DNA of 16,250 nucleotides from Succinivibrionaceae bacterium UBA3769 (GCA_002372325.1 DFFT01000139.1:1-16250); one strand, 5' to 3'. Positions 6,785 to 15,424 are shown, numbered from the stretch's first letter. Program-made: numbers and translations. The notes: generated from the letters alone by a model not told the origin.

Positions 6785-7408
6785 TCAGACAAAGGGCGAA
6801 GGGTCGCCCTCCCCCTGCCTCAGAATCTGAATATCTCCGCTGTCCACCATGGACACCACGGTGGTGGGCTTTTCCGCCGTAAACCCGCCGTCCACAATCA
6901 GATCCACCAGATTTCCCAGCTTGCCCTCGATTTCATCAGGATCGTTTTCCGCCACGTCCCGGCCGGGAAGAATCAGACTGACGCTCATCACCGGCTCCGG
7001 AAGCTCGGCCAGAAGAGCCCGCATGATGGGATTTCCGGGAAGTCTGATGCCAATGGTCTTTTTCTTTTCGTTCATAAGCTTCCGGGGCACTTCCTTGGTC
7101 GCCTTGAGAATAAAGGTGTAGGGCCCGGGAGTATTATTCTTTATGAGCCGGAAGGAGGTATTGTCCACATGGGCATAAAGAGAAATGGTGCTGAGATCCG
7201 CGCAGAGCAGCGTGAAGTTATGATTCTTGTCCACCTCCCGGATCCGGAGAATGCGTTCCCGGGCCTTTTTGTCCTCCTGCTGACACACCATGGCATAACC
7301 GGAATCGGTGGGCAAAACCGTCACCGCTCCCTCCAGAATCAGATCCCGGGCCCGGAGCACATTTCTGTTCTGGGGATTCACCGGGTGTATATAAAGTCTT
7401 TCTGCCAT
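6785..7408 (-). CDS. yciO: YciO, Sua5/YciO/YrdC family protein
   Basis: At 207 residues it matches E. coli YciO (206) almost end to end: YIHPVNPQNR (6-15), VLPTDSGYAM (31-40), the KIR-like RILRIREV region (52-59), HNFTLLCADLS (63-73), KNNTPGPYTFILKATKEVP (90-108), KKTIGIRLPGNPI (116-128) and a C-terminal GEGDPSPF. Members of this fold make threonylcarbamoyl-AMP for the t6A modification of ANN-decoding tRNAs, as TsaC/YrdC and Sua5 do. YciO itself is a paralogue with weak or debated activity, so the role in tRNA modification is inference. In E. coli it sits next to rnm (yciV) in the same order; here a 533-bp spacer separates the two genes. Confidence 0.95.
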   Translation of the reverse strand: MAERLYIHPVNPQNRNVLRARDLILEGAVTVLPTDSGYAMVCQQEDKKARERILRIREVDKNHNFTLLCADLSTISLYAHVDNTSFRLIKNNTPGPYTFILKATKEVPRKLMNEKKKTIGIRLPGNPIMRALLAELPEPVMSVSLILPGRDVAENDPDEIEGKLGNLVDLIVDGGFTAEKPTTVVSMVDSGDIQILRQGEGDPSPFV

Positions 7409-7941
7409 TTTTTTCCGCTCTCATCTACCGCTTTTAAGAACAACTCTGAGAAGGCCGGGCAGGCGGTCATGCCGGTCACTCCGAAGGCCGGGAAAAACTT
7501 CCTCTCTGGCCTCGGTTTCAAGCCGCCGTCATAAGACAATCGCCTTCTGGAAAACCTGAGCAAAGCGGCTCCCCGTATTTTAAAAAATATCGCCGCAAAA
7601 AAAGAGTACCAAACCCTGAAAATCCGCCTGATGCCTGATTTTTACCGCTTAAAACCCCGAAAACTGCTGCCCGGCCTTATAAAGGCTCTTAAAAAAACTT
7701 CCGGTCTCTTCCAAAACCTTCCGGTCTCCTCCGGCCGCCCTGTTTGTCAGGAGCCGGATCCGCTTTTCAGCGGAGCGACTTTCGCTCTTTTCGATCTCCC
7801 CCTGGCCTCTCCCGGTTATCATTCCGCGTTATTCCTGCCTGAGCTCCTGAAATGCAAGAAAGCCGCGTCAGAAGAAACCCCTCCCGGCACGGCTTTAATC
7901 CTGCATACTGCATATTAAAAAGGTGGCTCAGCCCTCAGGCG
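7409..7941. other. 533-bp intergenic region with hairpins, no convincing gene
   Basis: It lies between rnm and yciO. No open frame here resembles a protein. Visible structure: a 6-bp stem with a GAAA tetraloop on the minus strand (7759-7774), an adjoining 6-bp stem (7773-7787) followed on the plus strand by TTTT, a CCTG/CAGG hairpin just beyond, a long-loop inverted repeat AAAGCCG/CGGCTTT (7859-7865 with 7890-7896), and a 20-bp tandem duplication at 7695-7734. Poly-A/T stretches occur near 7570-7600 and 7690. It may hold the rnm terminator, the yciO promoter, or a small RNA. Confidence 0.5.
7695..7734. repeat. 20-bp tandem duplication in the rnm-yciO spacer
   Basis: Two copies (7695-7714 and 7715-7734) share the core cttccggtctc and differ at a few positions. 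They are non-coding. Confidence 0.55.
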
Positions 7942-8838
7942 CTAACACTCCAGCCTGAATTTCGGCGACTTCCACACCGGCTTTCCGGCTTCGGGAATGC
8001 TGAGATCCGTCCCCAGATCCAGATTGTGCTTCTCATGGTGGAAATCGGAACCGCAGGAGCACAGGAGCTCTTGCTTATTGGCAATCTCAGTCAGGATAAA
8101 CTTTTCCGACGACGATCCCTGCACGGCTCCGGACACCTCTATGGCCTCGCCGCCAAAGCTCCTGAAATCCTTCACCAGCCGGAGAATCCACTTGTTTTTG
8201 AGACCGTAACGGCAGGGATGAGCCAGCACGGGAATGCCTCCGGCCGCCAGAATGGTCTTCACGATGGTGTCCATATCCGGCCAGTTTGGTTCCACATAAG
8301 CCGGCTTTCCTTCCCCCAAGTAGCGGGAAAAGCAGGACTCCTCGGTAGCTCCGGCGCCGACGCTCACCAGATATCTGCTGTAGTTTCCTCTGGTAATGGA
8401 GGCTCCCGGAGCCGCCATGGCCTTGGTCTTTTCATAAGCGTCCTTGAAGCCGTGCTTTTCCAGCCTGAGGCCGATTTCCCGGGCCCGGATATCGCGCTTT
8501 TCCGCCTGAGACATCTCCAGATCCCTGAGCTCCGGACTGGCCGGATCAATGCTGAGTCCCACAATATGGATCTGATTCCGGTGCCAGAGACATGAAAGCT
8601 CAATGCCGGCCACCACATGCATGCCGATGCTCTTTCCGGTCGCTACCGCCTCGGCCACGCCGGCGCTGGTATCGTGATCCGTCAGAGCCAGCACCTCCAC
8701 GCCCTTCTTTTTGGCCAGAGCCACCAGCTCGGCAGGCGTATAGTGCCCGTCAGACGCCTTGGAATGAGAATGGAGATCATAACGCATGGGCCAGAGATGC
8801 ACATCATCAAGTCCGGAACTATTTTCGCCGCTTTCCAT
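7942..8838 (-). CDS. rnm: RNase AM, 5'-3' exonuclease with PHP domain (YciV)
   Basis: A 298-residue PHP-domain metallophosphoesterase. In E. coli, Rnm/YciV is the 5'-3' exoribonuclease that trims the 5' ends of rRNAs and digests short oligonucleotides and pAp. The metal-binding motifs are present: DLHSHSKASDG near residues 21-31, LALTDHDTSAG, GIELSC, HIVGLSID, VLAHPCRYGL and CGSDFHHEKHNLDLG near the C-terminus. I chose the ATG at 8838 rather than the TTG at 8871: it has a GGGGAG site 8 bp upstream and begins 5 bp after the stop of the preceding gene, and the extra 11 residues of the longer form have no counterpart in E. coli. The tight junction points to co-transcription and translational coupling with the DUF3466 gene. 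A possible but weak terminator lies about 50-80 bp downstream. Confidence 0.95.
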   Translation of the reverse strand: MESGENSSGLDDVHLWPMRYDLHSHSKASDGHYTPAELVALAKKKGVEVLALTDHDTSAGVAEAVATGKSIGMHVVAGIELSCLWHRNQIHIVGLSIDPASPELRDLEMSQAEKRDIRAREIGLRLEKHGFKDAYEKTKAMAAPGASITRGNYSRYLVSVGAGATEESCFSRYLGEGKPAYVEPNWPDMDTIVKTILAAGGIPVLAHPCRYGLKNKWILRLVKDFRSFGGEAIEVSGAVQGSSSEKFILTEIANKQELLCSCGSDFHHEKHNLDLGTDLSIPEAGKPVWKSPKFRLEC

Positions 8839-8843
8839 CAGAT

Positions 8844-10658
8844 TTACTCCCCTTTCTTCTTTCTGATACAAAAACCTGCCGCGGCAAGAACTGCAAGCCA
8901 GAACATGCTGAGGGATCCTCTGGTGTGGGAGGATTTGGAGGTGTAGGACTTTAAGGTGTCAGGGTAGGTAACCTCCCGGTCATGATTCAGCGTGGCCGTG
9001 CCCTTGGCCTCATCAATGACGAATACCCCCGTGTCCGGAGTCAGCATGACCGTTACCGGAACGGCATTCTGGTAATTCTCCCAGTCTGACTCGGTTTCAT
9101 AACGGAAGGCCGAGGCCAGAATGATCCCCTCGTCATTAATGGCCACCGGCCATTCCACATAATAATATCCGCCGTTCTGAAGGCAGTCTGCTTCGCCCTT
9201 CTCGTTCCTGCCGCAAATGTAATCGTTAACATAATTGAAGGATCGATCCTGATCCGTATAGATAAACCCGGTCTGAGCTCTGTCCACGGCGTAGTTAACC
9301 GGCTTTTTGTCAGCGGGATTGTCTCCCCAGCCCACCACCACGGAGTAGCTGTTGATGTCAGAGCCCTCGGCATTTGCTCCCCGGAACGGATAATCAGTGG
9401 CCGGGAAGGTTATCCTCGGAAAGTTATGATCGGCGCTGTAGGCGGAAATGCCGAAGTCAAGCGGCCGATTGGAATTCTTGCTCTTGTTCATCTTCCTGTT
9501 TGCAAGAATCACGCCCTTTTTGTTAATCGCCTGAACCCAGGTATACATGTTTTCATCATCGTTGTTTCCCGGCCGTGACATTCCCGTGATTTCCCAGCAG
9601 CGATCCCCCAGAGATAAATTATCCCCGTCTATGGTCACATCCCAGACGCAGGAGGTGTTGGCCGTGGAGGCTCCGGAGCCGAAATCGTCGGTGGCCGAAT
9701 ATCCTGCGGCCACAATTCGGTCATCAAGCTTAACCAGATCCATAATGGCGGCGGTGGACAGGGAATTCTCGCTGGAACCGATATCAATGTAGCCCTTGGC
9801 CTGAGTGCCGATAATGACCTCCCCGTCCTTCATTTTTTCCGGATCTATGAGCCAGACCGTGGCCTGGGTTCTGAAGCCGGGACAAATGCGATAATCCCCG
9901 CCGGCCTCCCAGTTGCCGTGATAGCAGTGGGAAATAAATTTCTTGATATTGCCGTCATAATTGCCGAAGGAGCTGTATCCGCCCACCAGAATCCTGCCGT
10001 CCTCAAGGGGGAGAAAGGAAAGAGCGGTGGCATAGCCCCCCACCTCCTTGTAGGCCTCGGGATTATCTCCCCAGCCCAGAGGGTTCTGCAGAATAAAGGT
10101 CTTGCCGTTAAACCGGGCCACCCCCTCCCGCCGGTAATAGTTATACTCGGTATTGTATTCGGACTTGTTCACCCGGTAGCCGACGCCGTCGCCGTTTTCG
10201 TCAATGCGCAGCAATATCGCGGTATTTTCATCAGAGGAAACGGAATCCGTAACCCCGGTAACCTCAGGGGTGTAGTAGAGCATTTCATAGCGCCATTTTT
10301 CGGCATAATTCGGGTTACCGTCCCAGTAGGAATCGCAGACGCTGCTGTCAAGGATGTCATAGCAGTCCATGAACCTTCTGATATGCTGTCCGAGGTCATA
10401 CTGATGCGGCGCCGTCATCATGCTGGAAAACATATTGTGCCGGTAGTACACCGAGGTCGCTTTGGGATTTTTTCCCTCGCTTAAGGACATGGCAAAGGGG
10501 CCGAAGGCGGCAAATGAACCGTTATTGACCTCGGTAATCTGAAATGCCGGCTTGGCGGCCCCGGCGGCAAAAGCCGGACTCCCCCAGAGACCGGCGGCGC
10601 CGGCCAGGAGAATTCCCAAACCAAATCTGAAGGCTGATGACTTATCTTTTGACAACAT
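8844..10658 (-). CDS. DUF3466 family exported protein with C-terminal membrane tail
   Basis: A 604-residue protein. A clear signal peptide has a basic start, a hydrophobic core at about 12-25 and cleavage after AFA31. The body is rich in Tyr, Asp, Asn and Gly with repeated ALSFLPLEDGRILVGGYS-like and GWGDNPA motifs, recalling extracytoplasmic repeat proteins. The chain ends with RGSLSMFWLAVLAAAGFCI and then RKKKGE, i.e. a short Gly/Ser motif, one hydrophobic stretch (about 584-598) and a basic end. This is the layout of GlyGly-CTERM-type sorting tails, but here it lacks a clean GG. Length and context (after uup) fit DUF3466, whose function is unknown to me. ATG at 10658 has AGGA 7 bp upstream. 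Its stop is 5 bp before rnm. A promoter candidate lies in the tandem repeats at 10677-10730. The family assignment comes from memory of length, tail and position. Confidence 0.75.
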   Translation of the reverse strand: MLSKDKSSAFRFGLGILLAGAAGLWGSPAFAAGAAKPAFQITEVNNGSFAAFGPFAMSLSEGKNPKATSVYYRHNMFSSMMTAPHQYDLGQHIRRFMDCYDILDSSVCDSYWDGNPNYAEKWRYEMLYYTPEVTGVTDSVSSDENTAILLRIDENGDGVGYRVNKSEYNTEYNYYRREGVARFNGKTFILQNPLGWGDNPEAYKEVGGYATALSFLPLEDGRILVGGYSSFGNYDGNIKKFISHCYHGNWEAGGDYRICPGFRTQATVWLIDPEKMKDGEVIIGTQAKGYIDIGSSENSLSTAAIMDLVKLDDRIVAAGYSATDDFGSGASTANTSCVWDVTIDGDNLSLGDRCWEITGMSRPGNNDDENMYTWVQAINKKGVILANRKMNKSKNSNRPLDFGISAYSADHNFPRITFPATDYPFRGANAEGSDINSYSVVVGWGDNPADKKPVNYAVDRAQTGFIYTDQDRSFNYVNDYICGRNEKGEADCLQNGGYYYVEWPVAINDEGIILASAFRYETESDWENYQNAVPVTVMLTPDTGVFVIDEAKGTATLNHDREVTYPDTLKSYTSKSSHTRGSLSMFWLAVLAAAGFCIRKKKGE

Positions 10659-10676
10659 TATTATTTCCTGCGACTT

Positions 10677-10730
10677 TTGCTGTTATACGTTCAATTGCTG
10701 TTATATGTTCAATTGCTGTTGTGTGTTCTG
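10677..10730 (-). repeat. three 18-bp tandem repeats forming a possible promoter
   Basis: Units at 10677-10694, 10695-10712 and 10713-10730; the first two differ by one base and the third is more diverged. On the minus strand each of the first two units contains TTGAAC and TATAAC. Taking TTGAAC of unit 2 (10707-10712) as -35 and TATAAC of unit 1 (10682-10687) as -10 gives a 19-bp spacer, long but usable, ending 24 bp before the DUF3466 start. So the repeat itself may create the promoter. Confidence 0.55.
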
Positions 10731-10814
10731 TTATTTATTCCGCTGCTGTCTGCTCTGCTGTTTGTTCCGTCCTGGGATTAACGCCGGCAGTCCGGTGATT
10801 ATTTTCCGGCAATT

Positions 10815-12743
10815 TCAGGGATTCGCAATGGCTTCCAGCTCCTCCCAGCGGGCATAGGACTGCTCCAGCTCGCTCTGACAGGAAGCATACTTTTCCTGAT
10901 TGGCCTTCATGTCCTCCGGGGACAGAGCGGCATAATCGCTGCTCCCGAAGAGCTGCTCCAGCTCTGAAATGGCCTTCTCCAGTTCCTCAATGCGGGCCGG
11001 CAGGGATTCGAGCTCCCTGTTTTCCTTATATGACAGCCGGCGGGGGCGGGGGTTCTCCCGTTTTTCCGCGGAAGATCTGTTTACCGGGGGCTTCTCCGGG
11101 ATTTTACCAAAATTTTCCCGGGGAGCCGCGGTAATTTTTTGCGGCTCCTTCTGAGCCTCCCGGGCCTCCAGGGCCGCCCGGACGTCGGAATAGCCGCCGA
11201 TAAAGGTTTCCGCTCTCCCGGTGCCGTCAAAGTACCAGGTCTCGGTCACCACCCGGTCCAGAAAATACCGGTCATGACTGACCACCATCAGGGTAGCTGC
11301 AAAGTTTTCCAGAAGCTCCTCCAGCAGATCCAGAGTCTCGATATCCAGATCATTGGTGGGCTCGTCCAAAATCAGAAGATTGCACGGTTTCAGAAAAATC
11401 CGGGCCAGGAGGAGCCGGTTCTTCTCGCCGCCGGAGAGAGCCTTCACCGGGGTGCGGGCCCGTTCCGCCGAAAACAGAAAATCCTTGAGATAGCTGTAAA
11501 TGTGCAGCTTTTTGCCCCCGGCCTCTACCTCGGTTTTGCCGGGAGCCAGGTTGTCCATCACCGTCTTTTCGGGATCCAGCTGCTCCCGGTACTGATCAAA
11601 AAACGCCACTTCAAGACGGCTTCCGGTTTTTATTATGCCGGAGGCCGGCTTAATATCCCCCAGCAGAGCCTTGATAAGGGTGGTTTTGCCGGTGCCGTTG
11701 GCGCCCGCAATGCCGATCTTGTCGCCCCGCACCACATAGGCGGAAAAATCCCGCAAAAGCTCCCGATCCCCCATGCGGAGACAAAGATCCGTAATCTCAA
11801 AAACGATCTTTCCCGACAGCTCTCCCCCGCCGGCCCGGAGTCTGACATTGCCGAGACGGTTTCTTCTCTCCTGATGCTCCCGGCGCATTTCCCGGAGCCG
11901 GCGCACCCGGCTGTCGGATCTGGTGAGACGGGCCTTGATGCCCTTCCGGATCCAGGCCTCCTCCTGGGAAAGCCGGCGGTCAAAGTCCTCGTTGCGGATC
12001 TCCTCCAGCCGGAGCGCCTCCTTCTTGGCGGAAAGATAGCTCTCAAAATTCCCCGGAAAGGAGGTGATCTGCCCCCGATCCACATCCGCCACTCTGGTGG
12101 CCACGGCATTGATAAAGCTGCGGTCATGGGAAATAAAAACCACCGCTCCGGGAAAGGCCCGGATAAAATCCTGCAGCCACTCAATAGCCGGAATATCCAC
12201 ATGGTTGGTAGGCTCGTCCAGAAGGAGGAGATCCGGAGCTGCAGCAAGAGCCCGGGCCAGCGCCACCTTGCGGAGCCAGCCTCCGGAAAGAGTGTCCATT
12301 TCGCTGTCGGGATCCAGCTTCATGAGGCTGAGAATACGCCGCACCTCCTTGTCATAAACCCAGCCGTGGGCGGCCTCAATGATTTCCCCCAACTCCGAAA
12401 GGCGGCTCTGATTGGTTTCGGGATCCCTTATCAGAAGAAAGTATTCCGAAAGAGCCGCCCCGATCTCCGGCACGCCCCGGGCCGCATAGCAGTAGACCGG
12501 AAGTTTAAGATGGGCCGGGGGATCCTGCTCCAGGCGGGAAATCCGGAGCCCCTGCTTCACGATTCTCCGGCCGTCGTCGATATTAACGGAGCCCTCCATG
12601 ATTTTAAGGAGGGTGGACTTTCCGGAGCCGTTTCGGCCCACCACGGCGACTCTTTCATGCTCCTCGATGGAAAGAGAAGCCCGATCAAAAAGCGGAGCCG
12701 CGCTGTAGGAGAGGTAAATGCTGTCCAGATTCATGAGAGACAT
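10815..12743 (-). CDS. uup: Uup, ABC-F family ATPase
   Basis: A 642-residue soluble protein with two ABC ATPase domains and no membrane segment. Domain 1: Walker A GRNGSGKST (36-44), signature LSGGW (152-156), Walker B LLLLDEP (172-178, catalytic E177), H206. The inter-domain linker (about 240-305) is highly charged. Domain 2: GANGTGKT (347-354), LSGGE (436-440), LLILDEP (456-462, E461), H490. The C-terminal coiled coil (about 575-636), which binds DNA in E. coli Uup, follows a basic, proline-rich stretch. ABC-F proteins act on the ribosome, and Uup also affects precise excision of transposons and branched DNA. Its ATG overlaps the rlmKL stop by one base (TGATG) with GAGGAA upstream, so it is translationally coupled to rlmKL. 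Confidence 0.97.
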   Translation of the reverse strand: MSLMNLDSIYLSYSAAPLFDRASLSIEEHERVAVVGRNGSGKSTLLKIMEGSVNIDDGRRIVKQGLRISRLEQDPPAHLKLPVYCYAARGVPEIGAALSEYFLLIRDPETNQSRLSELGEIIEAAHGWVYDKEVRRILSLMKLDPDSEMDTLSGGWLRKVALARALAAAPDLLLLDEPTNHVDIPAIEWLQDFIRAFPGAVVFISHDRSFINAVATRVADVDRGQITSFPGNFESYLSAKKEALRLEEIRNEDFDRRLSQEEAWIRKGIKARLTRSDSRVRRLREMRREHQERRNRLGNVRLRAGGGELSGKIVFEITDLCLRMGDRELLRDFSAYVVRGDKIGIAGANGTGKTTLIKALLGDIKPASGIIKTGSRLEVAFFDQYREQLDPEKTVMDNLAPGKTEVEAGGKKLHIYSYLKDFLFSAERARTPVKALSGGEKNRLLLARIFLKPCNLLILDEPTNDLDIETLDLLEELLENFAATLMVVSHDRYFLDRVVTETWYFDGTGRAETFIGGYSDVRAALEAREAQKEPQKITAAPRENFGKIPEKPPVNRSSAEKRENPRPRRLSYKENRELESLPARIEELEKAISELEQLFGSSDYAALSPEDMKANQEKYASCQSELEQSYARWEELEAIANP

Positions 12744-15076
12744 CAGGCCGGTTCCTCTCTGTTTTGAGATGCGGAAGCACCGGACGGAACCCCGGTTTTG
12801 CCGGCGGGGGCCGAATCCCCCGGAGCCGCCTCCCGGAGCACGAAGCAGCAGTGGATCTTCTTATTCCGGCTGAAATCCTCGGGCAAAGTCTTCAGGGACA
12901 CGTCCTCAAAGGTCAGTCCCAGAGCGGCCACCGCTGCAGTGTCCAAATGGAAATTCCGCTTGTTGTTGGAAAATATAATCACCCCGTGCGGTTTCAGGAG
13001 CCTCTTAAGATCCCGGAGGAGATCCGCATGATCCCGCTGCACGTCAAAGCTTTCCTCCATTCTCCGGGAATTGGAAAACGTCGGCGGGTCTGCAAAAATC
13101 AGGTCAAAGCGATCCCCGCAGGTCTTGATCCATTTGAGGCAGTCCGCCTGCACAAACTGGTTCCGGGGATTTTTAACGCCATTGGCCTTCATGTTCTCCC
13201 GGGCCCAGTTAAGATAGGTGCGGCTCATGTCCACCGTAGTCACGCTGCGGGCGCCGTTAACCGCGGCGTAGACGCTGGCGCTGCCGGTATAGGCAAAGAC
13301 ATTGAGCACATCCCGTCCCGGGCTCATTTCCCCCACCATGCGCCGCGCCAGCCGATGATCCAGAAAGAGTCCGGTGTCCAGATAGTCCCAGAGATTGACG
13401 ATAAAGCAGCAGCCGTATTCCCGGATAAGCAGGGTTCTTTTGGTTTCGCTGAGCTTCTCGTACTGACTGTCCCCCTTTTTGCGCTCCCGCACCTTAAGGA
13501 CGATATTCTCTCCGGGGACATCCAGCACCTCGGCCACGGCGGCGATCATGTTAAGAAGCCGCCGGTGAGCGACGTTGAAGGGGATGGTTTTCGGGGCCTG
13601 ATACTCCTGCACCAGAACATAATTGCCGTAAAGATCGATGGCGGCGGCGTAATCCGGGAGATCCGCATCATAAATGCGATAGGCCTCAAGGCCCTCTCTC
13701 CGGGCCCATTTACTGAGCCGCTTCAGATTCTTCCGGAGCCTGTTGGCAAAATCCGCGGCAATAATGGCCTTTTCTCCGGAGTCCGGGCTTTCCCGGGACA
13801 GCTCTCCCGGAGCCTTCTCCGGAGTTTTAAGAGCGGCTTCGTCCGGAGCCTGTTCCGGGAGCTTATCCGGCTCTCCGTTTTTTCCGTTCTCTCCCTTTTC
13901 TCCGTTTTCTTGAATCGGCTCCTCCCTTCTTATGGCAAAGGTTCTGAGCTCGCAGGGAATGGCGCCGTTAAAGAGACGGTAGGTGCGTTCCGCGCGGAGT
14001 CTTAAACAGCTTAAAAGATCCTGAGAGGAGGAGATAATCCCGGCCCGCCAGCCCGGAAACTCGCTTCTGATTTTGTTGCCCAGAGATGTGTAAAGCTCCA
14101 GAAGCTCCGCGAAATTCCCCAGCCGCTCGCCATAGGGAGGATTGCAGAACAGGACTCCCGGCTCGGCCCCCGGAAAGGGATTTCGGAGACTCCGGATATC
14201 GCAGACCTCAACCTGAATAAGATCGGTGAGTCCGGCCTTCGCAATATTATCCCGGGCCCGGGCCACCACCTCGGGATCGCTGTCAAAGCCCCGGAAGCGG
14301 ATCCCGGCCTCCAGAAGCCGCTTTTTGCCGGCGGCGGCTCTTTCCCGGGCTTCGGCCTTGAGCCGGGCCAGCAGGGAGGCATCAAAATTCCTAAGCCCCG
14401 CAAAGCCGTAGCGGCGCCTCAGAAGCCCCGGAGCCATATCCGCCGCCTTCATGCAGGCTTCAATAAGAAGGGTGCCGGATCCGCACATGGGATCCACCGC
14501 ATTTCCGGTAACATAGCCGCTTCTGACGATAATGGCCTGCGCCAGGTTTTCCTTCAGGGGCGCGGCTCCCGCTCTGGCGCGGTAGTCCCGGCGGTGCAGG
14601 GATTCCCCGGAAAGGTCAATGGAAACGGTGACATTGTTCTTTTTGTCCAGATGGGCATTGATTCTGACGTCCGGGTTTTCCCGGTCAACATTGGGCCGAA
14701 AGCCCGTCTGTCTGGAAAAGCGGTCGCAGATGGCGTCCTTCACCCGCACGGCGCCGTACTGGGTATTTCTGATAAACTGATTGCTGCCGTTGAAATCCAC
14801 GGCGATGGTGGTCTGATTGTCAAAATATTCCTCATAGCGGAGACTGTAGGCGCCATTGTAAAAATTGATGTCATCTCCGGCATAGAAGGTACCCAGAGCC
14901 AGAAGCACTCTGGTGGCAAACCGGGTTTCCAGACAGATCCGGATGCCGGTCTCCGTATCTCCGGCAAAGCTGACGCCGGCGATGGTCTCCTTGACATTGG
15001 CGGCTCCCAGAGCGGAAAGCTCCTCCCGGAGCAGGGCTTCCAGCCCCCGGGGACAGGCTGCAAAATAATTCAGCAT
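12743..15076 (-). CDS. rlmL: RlmKL, bifunctional 23S rRNA G2445 N2 / G2069 N7 methyltransferase
   Basis: A 777-residue fusion enzyme that modifies 23S rRNA during large-subunit assembly. An N-terminal THUMP region (to about 160) precedes the first SAM-dependent domain, with DPMCGSGTLLIEA (195-207), GFDSDPE (263-269) and catalytic NPPY (312-315); this is the RlmL part. The RlmK part starts near 440 and carries FLDHRLARR (571-579), VLNVFAYTGSASVYAA (590-605), VDMSRTYLNWARENM (615-629) and FADPPTFSNS (661-670). E. coli RlmKL is about 702 residues. The extra length is mostly a Glu/Lys/Pro/Gly-rich linker (about 385-436) between the halves and a low-complexity tail (749-777). ATG at 15076 has GAGG 8 bp upstream and an extended -10 promoter at 15104-15112. 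It is first in the run rlmKL-uup-DUF3466-rnm. Confidence 0.97.
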   Translation of the reverse strand: MLNYFAACPRGLEALLREELSALGAANVKETIAGVSFAGDTETGIRICLETRFATRVLLALGTFYAGDDINFYNGAYSLRYEEYFDNQTTIAVDFNGSNQFIRNTQYGAVRVKDAICDRFSRQTGFRPNVDRENPDVRINAHLDKKNNVTVSIDLSGESLHRRDYRARAGAAPLKENLAQAIIVRSGYVTGNAVDPMCGSGTLLIEACMKAADMAPGLLRRRYGFAGLRNFDASLLARLKAEARERAAAGKKRLLEAGIRFRGFDSDPEVVARARDNIAKAGLTDLIQVEVCDIRSLRNPFPGAEPGVLFCNPPYGERLGNFAELLELYTSLGNKIRSEFPGWRAGIISSSQDLLSCLRLRAERTYRLFNGAIPCELRTFAIRREEPIQENGEKGENGKNGEPDKLPEQAPDEAALKTPEKAPGELSRESPDSGEKAIIAADFANRLRKNLKRLSKWARREGLEAYRIYDADLPDYAAAIDLYGNYVLVQEYQAPKTIPFNVAHRRLLNMIAAVAEVLDVPGENIVLKVRERKKGDSQYEKLSETKRTLLIREYGCCFIVNLWDYLDTGLFLDHRLARRMVGEMSPGRDVLNVFAYTGSASVYAAVNGARSVTTVDMSRTYLNWARENMKANGVKNPRNQFVQADCLKWIKTCGDRFDLIFADPPTFSNSRRMEESFDVQRDHADLLRDLKRLLKPHGVIIFSNNKRNFHLDTAAVAALGLTFEDVSLKTLPEDFSRNKKIHCCFVLREAAPGDSAPAGKTGVPSGASASQNREEPA

Positions 15077-15103
15077 AGATCAAACCTCGTTTTAAGTCCC
15101 TGT

Positions 15104-15112
15104 ATTATATCA
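15104..15112 (-). promoter_or_regulatory. extended -10 promoter for rlmKL
   Basis: On the minus strand TGATATAAT, a perfect -10 with the TG extension, lies 28 bp before the rlmKL ATG. The -35 position holds only a weak TTTTCC. Confidence 0.6.
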
Positions 15113-15268
15113 AAACGGCCCGGCCGGGAAAATTCCGGCAGGAGGGAATGACAGAGCAATACAAAGCACGGATCCCCGGAAAGAAACAGGAAAGAGTCCG
15201 CAACCGGAACTTAAGCAGCAATCAAACAAAGGAAATAATTAGAAAAAGCATTTGAGAGAACTTTTGAA

Positions 15269-15353
15269 TGGTACCCAGAGAGGGACTTGAACCCTCACGA
15301 TTTTACTCACTGCCACCTGAAGACAGCGTGTCTACCAATTCCACCATCTGGGC
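15269..15353 (-). tRNA. tRNA-Leu(CAG)
   Basis: An 85-nt cloverleaf with long variable arm. The acceptor GCCCAGA pairs with TCTGGGT (first pair G-U), the anticodon stem CTGTC/GGCAG encloses TTCAGGT (anticodon CAG), the T-loop is GGTTCAAGTCC, and CCA is encoded. It is the last tRNA after secG. A weak AAAAG/CTTTT hairpin with a T-run follows at 15244-15265. Confidence 0.97.
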
Positions 15354-15424
15354 ACTACCCAAAATCCGACATCCCTTGCCAGAACGACTCAGAACATCAG
15401 CAGGAAGACATTTACCGGTTTTAC

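Noticed and set aside
7631..8595. plus-strand open frames over rnm and its spacer
   Set aside because: They overlap RNase AM antisense, show no family resemblance and have no ribosome site.
8839..8871. longer N-terminus for RNase AM starting at TTG 8871
   Set aside because: The ATG at 8838 has a good GGGGAG site and abuts the upstream stop; the longer form overlaps the DUF3466 gene and adds residues absent in relatives.
11139..12767. 542-codon open frame on the plus strand across uup
   Set aside because: It is antisense to Uup, whose two ABC domains are unmistakable; the plus-strand translation is low-complexity with no motif.
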